From the NCBI GenBank assembly GCA_002689655.1, contig NZHC01000063.1, forward strand, positions 22,719-83,917: DNA of 61,199 nucleotides. Reading direction: 5' to 3'. This DNA comes from Rhodopirellula sp. (GTDB lineage: Bacteria > Planctomycetota > Planctomycetia > Pirellulales > Pirellulaceae). Position 1 is the stretch's first letter. Each line of letters starts with the position of its first letter. Below, piece by piece: positions 27,962 to 37,866 of the stretch. The position numbers were made by a program, and so were the translations under genes. A model generated the notes under the pieces. It worked only from the letters and a program-made list of their open reading frames with translations, did not search any database and was not told the DNA's origin.

Positions 27962-30955
27962 ATGTTTACGCAAACGCTGGCGGTGGCGTGCTGCATATTG
28001 AGCTGTTTAGCTGCCTGTTTAGTCCTCCCACAGATCTCTGCGGCGGCAGAGCGAACTGGACAAGACATCGATGCACGCCCCAACATCGTGGTCTTAATTG
28101 CAGATGATTGGTCATGGCCTCACGCCAGCGTGCTCGGCACAAAGGCAATCAAGACACCGAACTTCGATCGCCTCGCGAACGAAGGAACGCTATTTGAGAA
28201 TGCCTTTGTATCAACCCCCTCCTGCACACCGAGCCGGCTCAGCATCTTAACCGGCCAGCACCATTGGCGTTTGAAGGAAGGTGACAGCCTGGGCGGTTCA
28301 TTGCGAGAGTCATTCCCCGTCTATACCGAATTGCTTCAACAGTCCGGTTATCAGATTGGCCGCTATGGAAAAGGCGTCTGGCCCAGCAAGCATACGTTCA
28401 GGAATCGTGATTCGTTTGGTGAACGATACCGCTCCTTTGATGATTTCCTGAAAGAACGAGAACCAGAACAGCCATTCTGTTTTTGGTACGGTGGGCAGGA
28501 TCCGCATCGCCCCTACGAACCAGGCATTGGTGTGAAAGCGGGCATCAACTTGTCGGACATCAAAGTTCCTGATTGCCTGCCCGACAACTCGATCGTGCGA
28601 AACGATATTGCTGACTACATGGCTGAGGTAGAGCGTTTCGACCATGAGGTTGGAAAGATCATTCAAGGCCTTGAAGCGATGAATGAACTGGACAATACAA
28701 TCGTGGTTGTCACCAGCGATAACGGGATGCCCTTCCCACGTTGCAAAGCAACCTTGTACGACCTGGGCACTCGCGTCCCACTGGCGATTCGCTGGGGTAA
28801 ATTCCAACCACATACGGTGAGCGACTTTGTCAGCCTATGCGATCTTGCACCAACGTTTCTGCACGCAGCAAACGTGAGTGTGCCGCAGCAAATGACGGGA
28901 AAAACGTTGCTGCCACAAATCAAAGCTGAACAGAACGGTCAGATCGATCCAAACCGCACGTTCGCCCTCAGCGGTCTGGAAAAACATGTTTATCCCTACC
29001 CTGCACGATCTCTGAGAACCGCGGATTTTCTCTTCATTTCAAATTGGAATCCAGCTGACTGGGAAACTGGGGTCGTTGAGGGACAGAACCCTGAATACGA
29101 TTTTTCGAAAACACCCTGGCCCACGGAACCAGGTGCTTTTTCTTACAACATCGACCCATCACCAACCAAACAGCAACTGCGACTGAACCCTGAAAATCTT
29201 GATTTTCACGCAAAGCTGGCGTTTTCCCAAAAACCGCCTGAAGAGCTGTACGATCTCAAACGTGACCCACAACAACTAAACAACGTGGCGAATTCACGGG
29301 AATACAGGCGAACAAAAGATCTTCTACGCCGAAAATTGACAGCCGAATTGATTCGCAACAATGATCCTCGTATGCGCATCAAAGGTTATCGCAGCAGGAG
29401 TCTCGTGGGTTGGCCCATTCGCATCAGCCGTGAACTGCGAGACACAAAACCCGAAAAGACCACGACGGCACTCAAGCTAATTAAGCAGCAACTTCAGCAC
29501 CTGACCTATATTCTTCCACCCGAATCTCTTGCGATCATTCAAAACGTTCCGATCTGGCTTTCGCCACCTTACAATGGGGTTCGTCCCACCGCTGAATATC
29601 ATCCCGGCGGTGCCTGGTTGCAACAACAGGGTCGCAGACCTGAACTGGTTGAATGCGTCGAGCTCACCAATATCGATATCTTCGCCCGGGAATACAAACG
29701 CATGCCCATGCTCATGCTGCATGAACTGGCGCATGCTTACCACCACCAGTTCCTGGGCTTTGAGAACTCCGAAATCAATCAGGCTTACGAGCAAGCAAAG
29801 GCCAGCGGAAGTTATGAGTCAATTTTACGCGGCAACGGAAAGCTTGAACGCGCCTATGGCCTGAACAATCCGCAGGAGTACTTTGCAGAGACCACCGAGG
29901 CGTTTTTTGGCACAAATGATTTCTACCCATTTGTTCGTGCAGAATTGCATCAACACGATCCCCGAATGGAACAGACACTGGCCCAAGCCTGGAATCCAGC
30001 CAAGCCGTTGGCCCAGTTTGGCAACCCGGATCCCCGCCCAAGTCGAATGGCGGCCTTGCCCCAGCGTGCCGTCACAACGCCGGCAGCTGCGGCACCCAAA
30101 GATCCTCAGGTGACCGACTTCAAGGTCACCGGCATTCCAGAAACGCTGGAGCTGGATCCATTTTACAAGAAGTACATTCATGCATCGGGTTATCCCATCG
30201 TTTCCTCAGGAGCGGTAAACGACTACGCACTAAAAGAAGCCGCATTTCTTGTCGACATGATGTTAAAAAAACGTCCCGACATCCGGCAGGCGATGATTGA
30301 CAGTGGATCCCGCATGATCGTGATGGGCCACAACGAGTTCACTTCAGAAATTCCTGAGTACAAGCACTTGCGTCCGAAAGATTTCTGGGATGCCCGAGCA
30401 AGAGGCTTGGGAGGCTCCCGTCAGGACGCTGTCTGCTCCTGTGCGGAAGAAAACGTACTGGCATTCCCCGGCGATCCCTACTCCACCGAAAACATCCTGA
30501 TTCACGAATTTGCGCACAACATACATTTGCGTGGCCTGGTGAATCTGGATCCAACGTTTGATGACCGCCTGCGCAAGTGCTATGACGAAGCAATGAAAAA
30601 CGATCTTTGGCAATCCAAATACGCATCTACCAATCATGCAGAATATTTTGCTGAAGGAGTGCAATCGTGGTTCAACAACAATCGTCCACCCGACCACGAT
30701 CACAACCACGTCGACACCAGAAAAGAGCTGATCGAATATGACCCCGGGCTGGCTGCCATTTGCCGAGAGGTCTTTGGATCAACCGAATTAGCCTATACAA
30801 AGCCACAACAGCGACTGAAGGGGCACATGTTGGGCTATGACCCCAACAAAGCCCCTACATTCAAATGGCCAGCGCAACTAAACAAGACAAAACAGAAGAT
30901 CCACGAAGACATCAAAAAGCAGGGTAACGAACGCGAAAAGCCTTACAAGAACTAG
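27962..30955 (+). CDS. Sulfatase fused to two anthrax-lethal-factor-like zinc peptidase domains
   Basis: A 997-residue exported fusion. The start is the ATG at 27962 (AAGG just upstream), followed by a signal peptide (LAVACCILSCLAACLVL, ending near ISAAAE); an ATG 15 codons earlier is possible. Residues 35-490 are an S1 sulfatase: NIVVLIADDWSW, CTPSRLSILTG (88-98), VVTSDNG (250-256). Residues 500-690 form a first peptidase-like domain with HELAH (587-591), then Tyr632 and Glu639 in YGLNNPQEYFAE. A Pro/Ala linker (about 693-718) leads to a second domain (about 720-960) with HEFAH (848-852), then Tyr887 and Glu894 in YASTNHAEYFAE. The Tyr-x6-Glu spacing and the E(Y/F)FAE string match the zinc site of lethal factor (HEFGH, YGRTNEAEFFAE). 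Both copies look complete. Likely target: sulfated glycoproteins (inference). Confidence 0.85.
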   Translation: MFTQTLAVACCILSCLAACLVLPQISAAAERTGQDIDARPNIVVLIADDWSWPHASVLGTKAIKTPNFDRLANEGTLFENAFVSTPSCTPSRLSILTGQHHWRLKEGDSLGGSLRESFPVYTELLQQSGYQIGRYGKGVWPSKHTFRNRDSFGERYRSFDDFLKEREPEQPFCFWYGGQDPHRPYEPGIGVKAGINLSDIKVPDCLPDNSIVRNDIADYMAEVERFDHEVGKIIQGLEAMNELDNTIVVVTSDNGMPFPRCKATLYDLGTRVPLAIRWGKFQPHTVSDFVSLCDLAPTFLHAANVSVPQQMTGKTLLPQIKAEQNGQIDPNRTFALSGLEKHVYPYPARSLRTADFLFISNWNPADWETGVVEGQNPEYDFSKTPWPTEPGAFSYNIDPSPTKQQLRLNPENLDFHAKLAFSQKPPEELYDLKRDPQQLNNVANSREYRRTKDLLRRKLTAELIRNNDPRMRIKGYRSRSLVGWPIRISRELRDTKPEKTTTALKLIKQQLQHLTYILPPESLAIIQNVPIWLSPPYNGVRPTAEYHPGGAWLQQQGRRPELVECVELTNIDIFAREYKRMPMLMLHELAHAYHHQFLGFENSEINQAYEQAKASGSYESILRGNGKLERAYGLNNPQEYFAETTEAFFGTNDFYPFVRAELHQHDPRMEQTLAQAWNPAKPLAQFGNPDPRPSRMAALPQRAVTTPAAAAPKDPQVTDFKVTGIPETLELDPFYKKYIHASGYPIVSSGAVNDYALKEAAFLVDMMLKKRPDIRQAMIDSGSRMIVMGHNEFTSEIPEYKHLRPKDFWDARARGLGGSRQDAVCSCAEENVLAFPGDPYSTENILIHEFAHNIHLRGLVNLDPTFDDRLRKCYDEAMKNDLWQSKYASTNHAEYFAEGVQSWFNNNRPPDHDHNHVDTRKELIEYDPGLAAICREVFGSTELAYTKPQQRLKGHMLGYDPNKAPTFKWPAQLNKTKQKIHEDIKKQGNEREKPYKN

Positions 30956-31079
30956 ACGTGTTTTACTGAGTACGGCCCAGTCGCTCGGTGGCATTGCTTG
31001 ATGTATTCAGGCTGCTGGACTCTAGGACCCTAACCGTCTACACCGTTACCTGCCCTCGCCTACAGATTCGGTCAATCCA

Positions 31080-32867
31080 TTGAATTACCTTCGATTCTGC
31101 TTTCAGCTCGCAGCGTTTCTTGTACTCACATTACCGGCCACGCTCAGCGAAGCTGACGACCGAAAAAACCGCGTGACAACCGCACCTGCGTCGCCCCCCA
31201 ACGTGCTATTCATCGCTGTTGATGATCTGAATGACTGGATAGGTTGCCTTCAAGGGCACCCGCAAACACTTACTCCCAACATCGATCGGCTCGCAGCTAC
31301 GGGCACGTTGTTCACCAATGCACACTGCCCCGCGCCTGCGTGCAACCCGTCCCGATCAGCGATCATGACCGGCATCGCACCCAACCAATCCGGTCTGTAC
31401 GACAACCGGCAAAAGATGCGGGAAGTACTTCCTATTGCTGACCTGATGCCCAAGCATTTTTCACGCAATGGTTACCATTCACTGGGTTCAGGAAAAATCC
31501 TGCACTACTTCATTGATGCGCAATCATGGGACGATTACTACCCTGCCAAGGAAAGTGAAAATCCATTTCCACGAACGCTGTACCCGAAGCAGCGTCCGGT
31601 CAACTTGAATCGCGGTGGTCCGTGGCAATATGTCGAAACTGACTGGGCAGCATTGGATGCCACCGATGAAGAGTATGGTGGTGACTGGCTGGTGTCCAAG
31701 TGGGTTTCAGAGCAACTAGCGAAACAACATCAAAAGCCATTCTTCCTGGCCTGTGGCATCTACCGTCCCCATGAACCATGGTTTGTCCCTCGACCTTACT
31801 TTGACAAGTTTCCACTTGCCAAAATAGAGCTTCCGCCAGGCTACCGCGCGGATGATCTTGAGGATCTACCAACGGCAGGTCGCAGGCGTGGTCCCAACCG
31901 GTACTTTGAACACATTCAGGCAGAAGACCAATGGAAACAGGGAATTCAGGGTTACTTGGCTTCCATCGCATTTGCGGATGCAATGGTGGGACGAGTGATC
32001 AATGCTTTGGAATCTGGGCCCAACGCTGGCAATACCATTGTTGTTCTATGGAGTGATCACGGATGGCATTTAGGTGAAAAGCAACATTGGCAGAAATTCA
32101 CGGGATGGAGAGTCTGCACGAGAGTCCCATTGATCGTTCGAGTCCCCAAAGGCTCCCCCGGGCTAGTTGCTGGGACTGTTGCCGGCACAACATGCGAACA
32201 ACCTGTGAACTTGCTGAGCCTGTTTCCTACCCTGACCGATCTCAGTGGCATTCCCGGCAGCAGCCAAGCTGATGCGCCAAGCCTTCTTCCGCTGCTTGAA
32301 GACTCACAAGCTGACTGGCCACATGTATCAACTACCTACTTGAATCGCCCAGAAGAATACAGCATCAGCGATCAAGACTGGCGCTACATCCACTACCAAG
32401 ACAACAGTGAAGAACTTTACCAGATTAGCTCCGATCCACACGAATGGAACAACCTTGCAACGAGCCCTCAGCACCTATCGCGTTTGCAGTACTTTCGCTC
32501 TCGTGCGCCGGAGAGTTTTCATGAATACGTTCCCATCAGCATTGACGCGCTGCCGAAGCTTCAGTGGAACAGCGTCACCGATGAAAGTGCGCCTGCCTCC
32601 AAGCCTGATGGACAGCCTTTCGATTGCTACTTTGTAAATCGCAGATTAGACGACCTTGAGTTGTTCTGGATTAACCCGGCGGGCAAGCCACAGAGTTATG
32701 GAACTCTATCCGCCAACATCCCCAAACGCCAGAACACGCGTCCTGGCGCAGTATGGATGATAGCGGACAAAGATGGCTTGGAGCTGGGATTCTTCAGGGT
32801 CGGGGACCGGGGTTCGCAAGCCATTATCCCAACAGGCCTCCAAGTCGAGTCTTCTCAGGAAAAGTAA
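31080..32867 (+). CDS. Secreted sulfatase, iduronate-2-sulfatase-like
   Basis: A 595-residue exported sulfatase. A TTG at 31080 is used, since the signal peptide (FCFQLAAFLVLTLPATLSEA) begins there and no ATG is near. The metal site is NVLFIAVDDLNDW and the formylglycine motif CNPSR (88-92) in PACNPSRSAIMTG. GSGKILHYF, GIYRPHEPW and LWSDHGWHLGEKQHWQK, then RVPLIVRVP, follow the pattern of iduronate-2-sulfatases and their bacterial relatives. The C-terminal 80 residues (after YVPISIDALPK) form an extra beta domain with DCYFVNRRLDDLELFWI. It lies 124 bases after the fusion gene on the same strand. The substrate class is a likeness only. Confidence 0.85.
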   Translation: MNYLRFCFQLAAFLVLTLPATLSEADDRKNRVTTAPASPPNVLFIAVDDLNDWIGCLQGHPQTLTPNIDRLAATGTLFTNAHCPAPACNPSRSAIMTGIAPNQSGLYDNRQKMREVLPIADLMPKHFSRNGYHSLGSGKILHYFIDAQSWDDYYPAKESENPFPRTLYPKQRPVNLNRGGPWQYVETDWAALDATDEEYGGDWLVSKWVSEQLAKQHQKPFFLACGIYRPHEPWFVPRPYFDKFPLAKIELPPGYRADDLEDLPTAGRRRGPNRYFEHIQAEDQWKQGIQGYLASIAFADAMVGRVINALESGPNAGNTIVVLWSDHGWHLGEKQHWQKFTGWRVCTRVPLIVRVPKGSPGLVAGTVAGTTCEQPVNLLSLFPTLTDLSGIPGSSQADAPSLLPLLEDSQADWPHVSTTYLNRPEEYSISDQDWRYIHYQDNSEELYQISSDPHEWNNLATSPQHLSRLQYFRSRAPESFHEYVPISIDALPKLQWNSVTDESAPASKPDGQPFDCYFVNRRLDDLELFWINPAGKPQSYGTLSANIPKRQNTRPGAVWMIADKDGLELGFFRVGDRGSQAIIPTGLQVESSQEK

Positions 32868-33147
32868 CCACGCCAACCAACAAATTTGGTCAAACCGATC
32901 AGAAAGGATCTGCTTTCTGAAAAGTTGTTCGCAACTCCAACTTTTACCTGCAAGATGCGTTTGAACTAAGGAAATACAGTGTCAGAGATTTTCAATCAAC
33001 GCTGCCCGACGCCTCAACCAATCCTCAGGACCTTCAGCAAAGCTGATAAGATTTGAACCTGTTTCACGTGATTTCGTACTATACTTCTCTCTTACAAACC
33101 ATCGACATCTGGGTCGACCAGCCCCGTCACACCACAACCTGACACGT

Positions 33148-35766
33148 ATGATCAACCTGATGCGCAGCCTGCTACTCGCTTTATGTTTCCTCGGTACTGT
33201 CACACTCGCCTCTGCTGAAGAGCGGATTTGTCGCTATTGCGAAGAGGGGCGAAGTCATTTCCTGCCGCTCGGGCTCGACCTGCAAGGCAAATTCCACTAC
33301 GCCCCAGACCGTCAGGTCGACGTCAAGCATATCAAGCTGGACGTCACTCCTGACTTTGACAAGCGGACCGTTCGTGGATCTGTCAGCATCACGGCGCAAC
33401 CGATTGCCAAGCCTGTCGAATTGCTGCACCTTGATGCTAAGGACATCACGGTCAAAAAAGTCGCTTGTGATCAAGCTACTGTCAAAGACTTTGTGTCCAC
33501 ACGCGAGTCGCTACAAATCCTGTTCGCACAACCTGTTCAGATTGACACCGAATTCACAGTTGTGATCGAGTACGCGGCACAGCCCAATGCTGGGCTGTAC
33601 TTTCGGACTCCAGCAATGGGATATCCGGAGACCGACACCCATATTTGGACTCAGGGTGAAACACACGAAGCTCGCCACTGGTTCCCGTGTTTCGACTATC
33701 CCAATGAGCGTTCCTCAACCGAGGTGATTTGCCATGTCCCCCAAGACATGACGGTACTCAGCAACGGTGTGAAGAAGGGTGAATCCATCGACGCAAGCGG
33801 ACTCAAGGCTGTGCGATGGTATCACGAGAAACCGCATGCCAACTATTTGATCTGCCTGGTAGCTGGCCACCTCGAGGGCCTGGAAAAGCGTCATCGAAAC
33901 GTTCCCCTGGGTTTCTACACGCAACCTTCTCTTGCCAAATATGCCGCTAACTCGTTTCGCGACACGCCCGATATCATGGCGTTCTTTGAAGACGAAATAG
34001 GAGTTGAATATCCGTGGCCCAAGTATGACCAAGTCACGATCCTCGACTTCACCGCTGGTGGTATGGAAAACACGACGCTAACCACCCTCACCGACGGGAC
34101 CATCTTTGCAGAGGCAACTGAAAACATCCGCACTACCCGTGGTCTCGATGCACACGAACTGGCCCATCAATGGTTTGGTGACTATGTCACGTGCAAAGAC
34201 TGGAGCCACCTTTGGCTGAACGAAGGCTTTGCAACGTACTACACGCATCTGTATGAGGGTCACAAATTCGGCCGCGATGCAATGCTTTATGGTTTGTACC
34301 GTGATGCATCTGGTCGGATTTTGACTCAGGGCAAGGACAAAAAACCCATTGTCTACAACGGCTACAAAAATCCGATGGAGCAATTCGATTATCGATCCTA
34401 CCCAAAAGGCAGCTGGGTACTACACATGCTTCGCTCGCAGTTGGGTGAAGACTTGTATCGCCAATGCATCAAGTCCTACCTCGAGAAGCACGCACTCACC
34501 AGCGTTGTATCAGACGACCTGCGACAGGTGATCGAACAACACTCAGGCCGCCCGATGGACCGTTTCTTTGATCAGTGGCTGTACCATGCTCGACACCCTG
34601 ACTTGAAGATCAGCTACAAGTGGATGCCGCAACAGAACCTTGCAAAAGTCAACATCAAGCAAACACAAACGCTGGATGATGATGTTTTGCAATTCCACTT
34701 CCCTACCAAACTGCGTTTCACCGCCGACGGAATGTCAGTCGACTACCCTATCAATGTCACCAAGGTGGAAGAAGATTTCTACGTCCCACTCGACAAGCAA
34801 CCGACGATCGTCAGATTTGACCCCGAATACAGCGTGCTGGCGAACGTGTCGTTCGACAAGCCGAACGGAATGTTAAAGAAACAGCTTGAGAACAACAGTG
34901 ACATGGTTGGTCGCCTACTGGCTTGTAAACTGCTGGAAACACGCAAGACACACGAGGCGGTCGAATTACTGACCAATACTCTGAAGAACGATGCTTTCTA
35001 TGGAGTGCGGATCGCTGCCGCCACTGCATTGGCCAAGCACGAGTCAGACGAGGCCCTGCAAGCTTTGGCTGGCAACTGGACAACGCAAACAGACGCCCGC
35101 GTTCGCTCTGCGGTTGTTGAGAAACTGACCAACCGCTACCGGGATGAAACACCCGTGCTGATTCAAAGCGTGCTCGAAAATGAGAAAAACCCGGCTATCC
35201 TCGCAAACGCAATTCGTGGGCTGGGCAGATTTCATGGACAAGACACACATCAGGCTCTGCTCAAATTCCTGAACACGAAGTCTTTTCGAAACGAGTTGGC
35301 AGTTGCCGCCATGTCAGCGATCCGGCAACTCGATGATGATGAACTACAACCCGCGGTCTTCAAATCACTGCGGGAAAATGCAAAACAATTCCGCTCACGC
35401 GACTACGGTCGTGCGCTGGAAACACTTGCCCACACAAGTCGCCGATTAAAAGACCGCAGTGAAGTCCGGCAGTTCCTTACCGAACATCTCGACCACCCCA
35501 AGTCCAGCATTCAGGCAGCAGCCGTACAAGCACTGGGAACCCTGGGCGACCCCAAAGCGATCACGGTTCTTGAAGCGGTCAGTCAGTCGGAAAACGAGAG
35601 AATCTCACGCCCAGCGCAGCAGGCCGTGTCAAAATTGCGTGAAGCGAAGCCTACAACACCAAAAGAAATCCTCGAGTTACGGAAAGAAATTGCTGAGGTC
35701 AAAAAAGAGAGCGACAAACTTAAAACGGAACTCAAAACACTTCGCGAACAAGTAGAAGCGAAATAA
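33148..35766 (+). CDS. Secreted M1-family aminopeptidase with HEAT repeats
   Basis: An 872-residue exported gluzincin. The signal peptide is LLLALCFLGTVTLASA (cleavage near residue 23). A CRYC pair follows at 28-31. The M1 substrate motif GAMEN appears as GGMEN (304-308), and the zinc site is HELAH (336-340) with the third ligand Glu359 in LNEGFATYY. The M1 core runs to about 570. Residues about 590-830 are HEAT/PBS-type repeats (VGRLLACKLLETR, GVRIAAATALAKHES, IQAAAVQALGTLGDPKA), and the last 40 residues are a Lys/Glu coiled coil. M1 enzymes remove N-terminal residues from peptides; here probably outside the cytoplasm. It lies within the sulfatase island, which fits digestion of glycoprotein. 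Confidence 0.9.
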   Translation: MINLMRSLLLALCFLGTVTLASAEERICRYCEEGRSHFLPLGLDLQGKFHYAPDRQVDVKHIKLDVTPDFDKRTVRGSVSITAQPIAKPVELLHLDAKDITVKKVACDQATVKDFVSTRESLQILFAQPVQIDTEFTVVIEYAAQPNAGLYFRTPAMGYPETDTHIWTQGETHEARHWFPCFDYPNERSSTEVICHVPQDMTVLSNGVKKGESIDASGLKAVRWYHEKPHANYLICLVAGHLEGLEKRHRNVPLGFYTQPSLAKYAANSFRDTPDIMAFFEDEIGVEYPWPKYDQVTILDFTAGGMENTTLTTLTDGTIFAEATENIRTTRGLDAHELAHQWFGDYVTCKDWSHLWLNEGFATYYTHLYEGHKFGRDAMLYGLYRDASGRILTQGKDKKPIVYNGYKNPMEQFDYRSYPKGSWVLHMLRSQLGEDLYRQCIKSYLEKHALTSVVSDDLRQVIEQHSGRPMDRFFDQWLYHARHPDLKISYKWMPQQNLAKVNIKQTQTLDDDVLQFHFPTKLRFTADGMSVDYPINVTKVEEDFYVPLDKQPTIVRFDPEYSVLANVSFDKPNGMLKKQLENNSDMVGRLLACKLLETRKTHEAVELLTNTLKNDAFYGVRIAAATALAKHESDEALQALAGNWTTQTDARVRSAVVEKLTNRYRDETPVLIQSVLENEKNPAILANAIRGLGRFHGQDTHQALLKFLNTKSFRNELAVAAMSAIRQLDDDELQPAVFKSLRENAKQFRSRDYGRALETLAHTSRRLKDRSEVRQFLTEHLDHPKSSIQAAAVQALGTLGDPKAITVLEAVSQSENERISRPAQQAVSKLREAKPTTPKEILELRKEIAEVKKESDKLKTELKTLREQVEAK

Positions 35767-36009
35767 CACCTCGCATACCGGTCACATAACAAACCCAAAT
35801 ACCGGGCGGTTGTGGAGTGTTTTTATCGCCTAATGATGTTGCCGGGCTGTTCCACTAAATTGAATAATGCAGCGAACCATCGCAGCAGTATCAGAGCGAC
35901 TAGCGTCACAAAATGGCGGCTGCTACCAACCCATGTTTTTTTACTGGCATCAGTCGTTTCGATGTGGCTGACTCCATTCCTTTCATAATGCTTTAACGGA
36001 TTCGTCTTC

Positions 36010-37866
36010 ATGCAACGATTTCTCGCTGCTCCACTGCTGTTGGTCCTGTTCCTTCCCGCCCTGCATGCTGCAGACGCAGTTGTTCCCGTTTTCAAAGATG
36101 GCGAGGCGCAAATTGTTGACGGTTTCAAGGATTCGGACTTCTGGATCAGACACGACCTGTGGGTCGAAACTGAATTCGACACTGATGGAGATGAAAACTT
36201 GGATCGCATGCATGTCAGCGTGACGCGTCCCCGACAAACCGACACGGAAGGTTTGAAACTACCCGTGATTTATGTTTCCAGCCCGTATTTTGCAGGCACT
36301 GGATCGACCGCAGCAGAACATTTCTGGGATCCAAAACAGGAACTCGGCACAGAACCACCCGAGCGGAAAAACGGTCCTCCCGTTGTGCGGAAAGGCAAAC
36401 GTCCAATCATTTCGAGATCGCATCTCAAGGAGTGGGTACCGCGCGGTTACATCGTGGTTCATTCGTCTTCACCCGGCACCGGACTGTCGCAAGGTTGCCC
36501 TACCGTGGGCGGTGACAATGAATCACTAGCACCCAAAGCAGTCGTTGACTGGCTCTGTGGTCGCGGAAAGGGCTTCACTGAACCGGAAGGTGGTGAGCCC
36601 GTCAAAGCATTCTGGTCCACAGGTAAAGTAGGAATGACGGGCACATCCTACAACGGCACCATCCCGCTAGCCGCCGCAACAACCGGCGTCGACGGCTTGG
36701 AGGCGATCATTCCGATCGCTCCTAATACCTCATACTACCACTACTATCGATCCAATGGACTGATCAGGCATCCCGGTGGTTTTATCGGAGAAGACATTGA
36801 TGCGTTGTATGACTTTATTCACAGTGGTGATGAATCGAAACGCGAGTTCTGTGACTGCAATGTACGTGACAAGGAAATGGCCGAGGGTTTTGATCGGGTC
36901 AATGGAGACTACAATGACTTCTGGGCGGGTCGTGATTACCTCAATGACATGGAACCACTCAAAGCAGCTGTCCTGATGGCCCACGCATTCAATGATTGGA
37001 ATGTGGTCCCCGAACACAGCGTCCGCATCTATGAAGCACTCAAGAAAAAGGGAGTGCCAACACAGGCTTTCTTTCATCAGGGTGGCCATGGCGGACCACC
37101 ACCGATGAAAATGATGAATCGCTGGTTCACTCGATATCTCCACGGTGTAGAAAACGATGTCGAAAATGACCCTAGGTCTTGGATCGTGCGTGAGAACAAA
37201 GAACGCGACAATCCCACCTCCTACCCGGAATACCCACACCCGGAAGCAGTCGCCGTGACCATGCATCTGGGGCAAACCACCCCCGAGGGCGGACATGGAG
37301 ATTTGACGACGACTGCAACACCTCAACAGGGTAAGGAAACACTGATCGACAATTACTCCTTCAGTGGCGCGACCTTGGCAAAAGCCGAAATCACTGACCA
37401 CCGCTTGATGTTCGTCACACCGACCTTGCAGCAGCCGGTGCATATTTCAGGAACACCACGAATCAATATCCGCCTTGCCTGCGACAAGCCCGCCGCGAAT
37501 CTTTCAGTCTGGGTAGTCTCCCTGCCTTGGAATGACAAACGCAATGCAAAAATCACCGACAACATTATCACCCGCGGCTGGGCGGACCCGCAGAACTATC
37601 GATCGATCACTGAAAGTGAACCTCTTGAACCAGGCCGCTTCTATGAGATGTCTTTCGATCTACAACCAGATGATCAAGTGATTCCAGCTGGCCAACAAAT
37701 TGGCTTGATGATCTTTTCAAGCGATCGTGAATTCACGCTCCACCCGGAACCTGGTACCCAATTGACGATTGATCTGGATGAAACGTCACTGGCATTACCA
37801 GTACTGGGCGGAAAAGAAAAACTTGAAGCAGCGTTCAGCGAAAAGAGCGAAAAGCAAAAGAAGTAA
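36010..37866 (+). CDS. Secreted S15-type X-Pro dipeptidyl-peptidase/CocE-like hydrolase
   Basis: A 618-residue exported alpha/beta-hydrolase; signal peptide LLLVLFLPALHA (cleavage near 20). The nucleophile elbow is GMTGTSYNGT (Ser213). The acid is Asp329 in AHAFNDWNV and the base His360 in FHQGGHGG. C-terminally, about 420-600, comes the jelly-roll domain of the PepX_C/CocE group (GTPRINIRLACDKPAANLSVWVVSL; DQVIPAGQQIGLMIFSSD). PepX-type enzymes cleave X-Pro dipeptides, while CocE/NonD members cleave esters; these cannot be separated by eye. It follows the M1 aminopeptidase by 243 bases on the same strand. If it is X-Pro-specific it would complement the lethal-factor-like peptidases, whose relatives cut next to Pro. 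Confidence 0.85.
   Translation: MQRFLAAPLLLVLFLPALHAADAVVPVFKDGEAQIVDGFKDSDFWIRHDLWVETEFDTDGDENLDRMHVSVTRPRQTDTEGLKLPVIYVSSPYFAGTGSTAAEHFWDPKQELGTEPPERKNGPPVVRKGKRPIISRSHLKEWVPRGYIVVHSSSPGTGLSQGCPTVGGDNESLAPKAVVDWLCGRGKGFTEPEGGEPVKAFWSTGKVGMTGTSYNGTIPLAAATTGVDGLEAIIPIAPNTSYYHYYRSNGLIRHPGGFIGEDIDALYDFIHSGDESKREFCDCNVRDKEMAEGFDRVNGDYNDFWAGRDYLNDMEPLKAAVLMAHAFNDWNVVPEHSVRIYEALKKKGVPTQAFFHQGGHGGPPPMKMMNRWFTRYLHGVENDVENDPRSWIVRENKERDNPTSYPEYPHPEAVAVTMHLGQTTPEGGHGDLTTTATPQQGKETLIDNYSFSGATLAKAEITDHRLMFVTPTLQQPVHISGTPRINIRLACDKPAANLSVWVVSLPWNDKRNAKITDNIITRGWADPQNYRSITESEPLEPGRFYEMSFDLQPDDQVIPAGQQIGLMIFSSDREFTLHPEPGTQLTIDLDETSLALPVLGGKEKLEAAFSEKSEKQKK

Noticed and set aside
33053-33085. TTGAAC...TATACT as a promoter of the M1 gene
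   Set aside because: The 21-base spacing is too long for a normal sigma-70-type promoter.
32985-33100. Possible tRNA T-arm (GGTTCAAATC on minus)
   Set aside because: The flanking bases do not form a 5-bp T-stem, and no acceptor or anticodon arm is found.
36730-37443. A 237-codon minus-strand frame opposite the S15-type gene
   Set aside because: The plus-strand gene has its full catalytic triad; the antisense translation shows only His/Val/Phe-rich noise.
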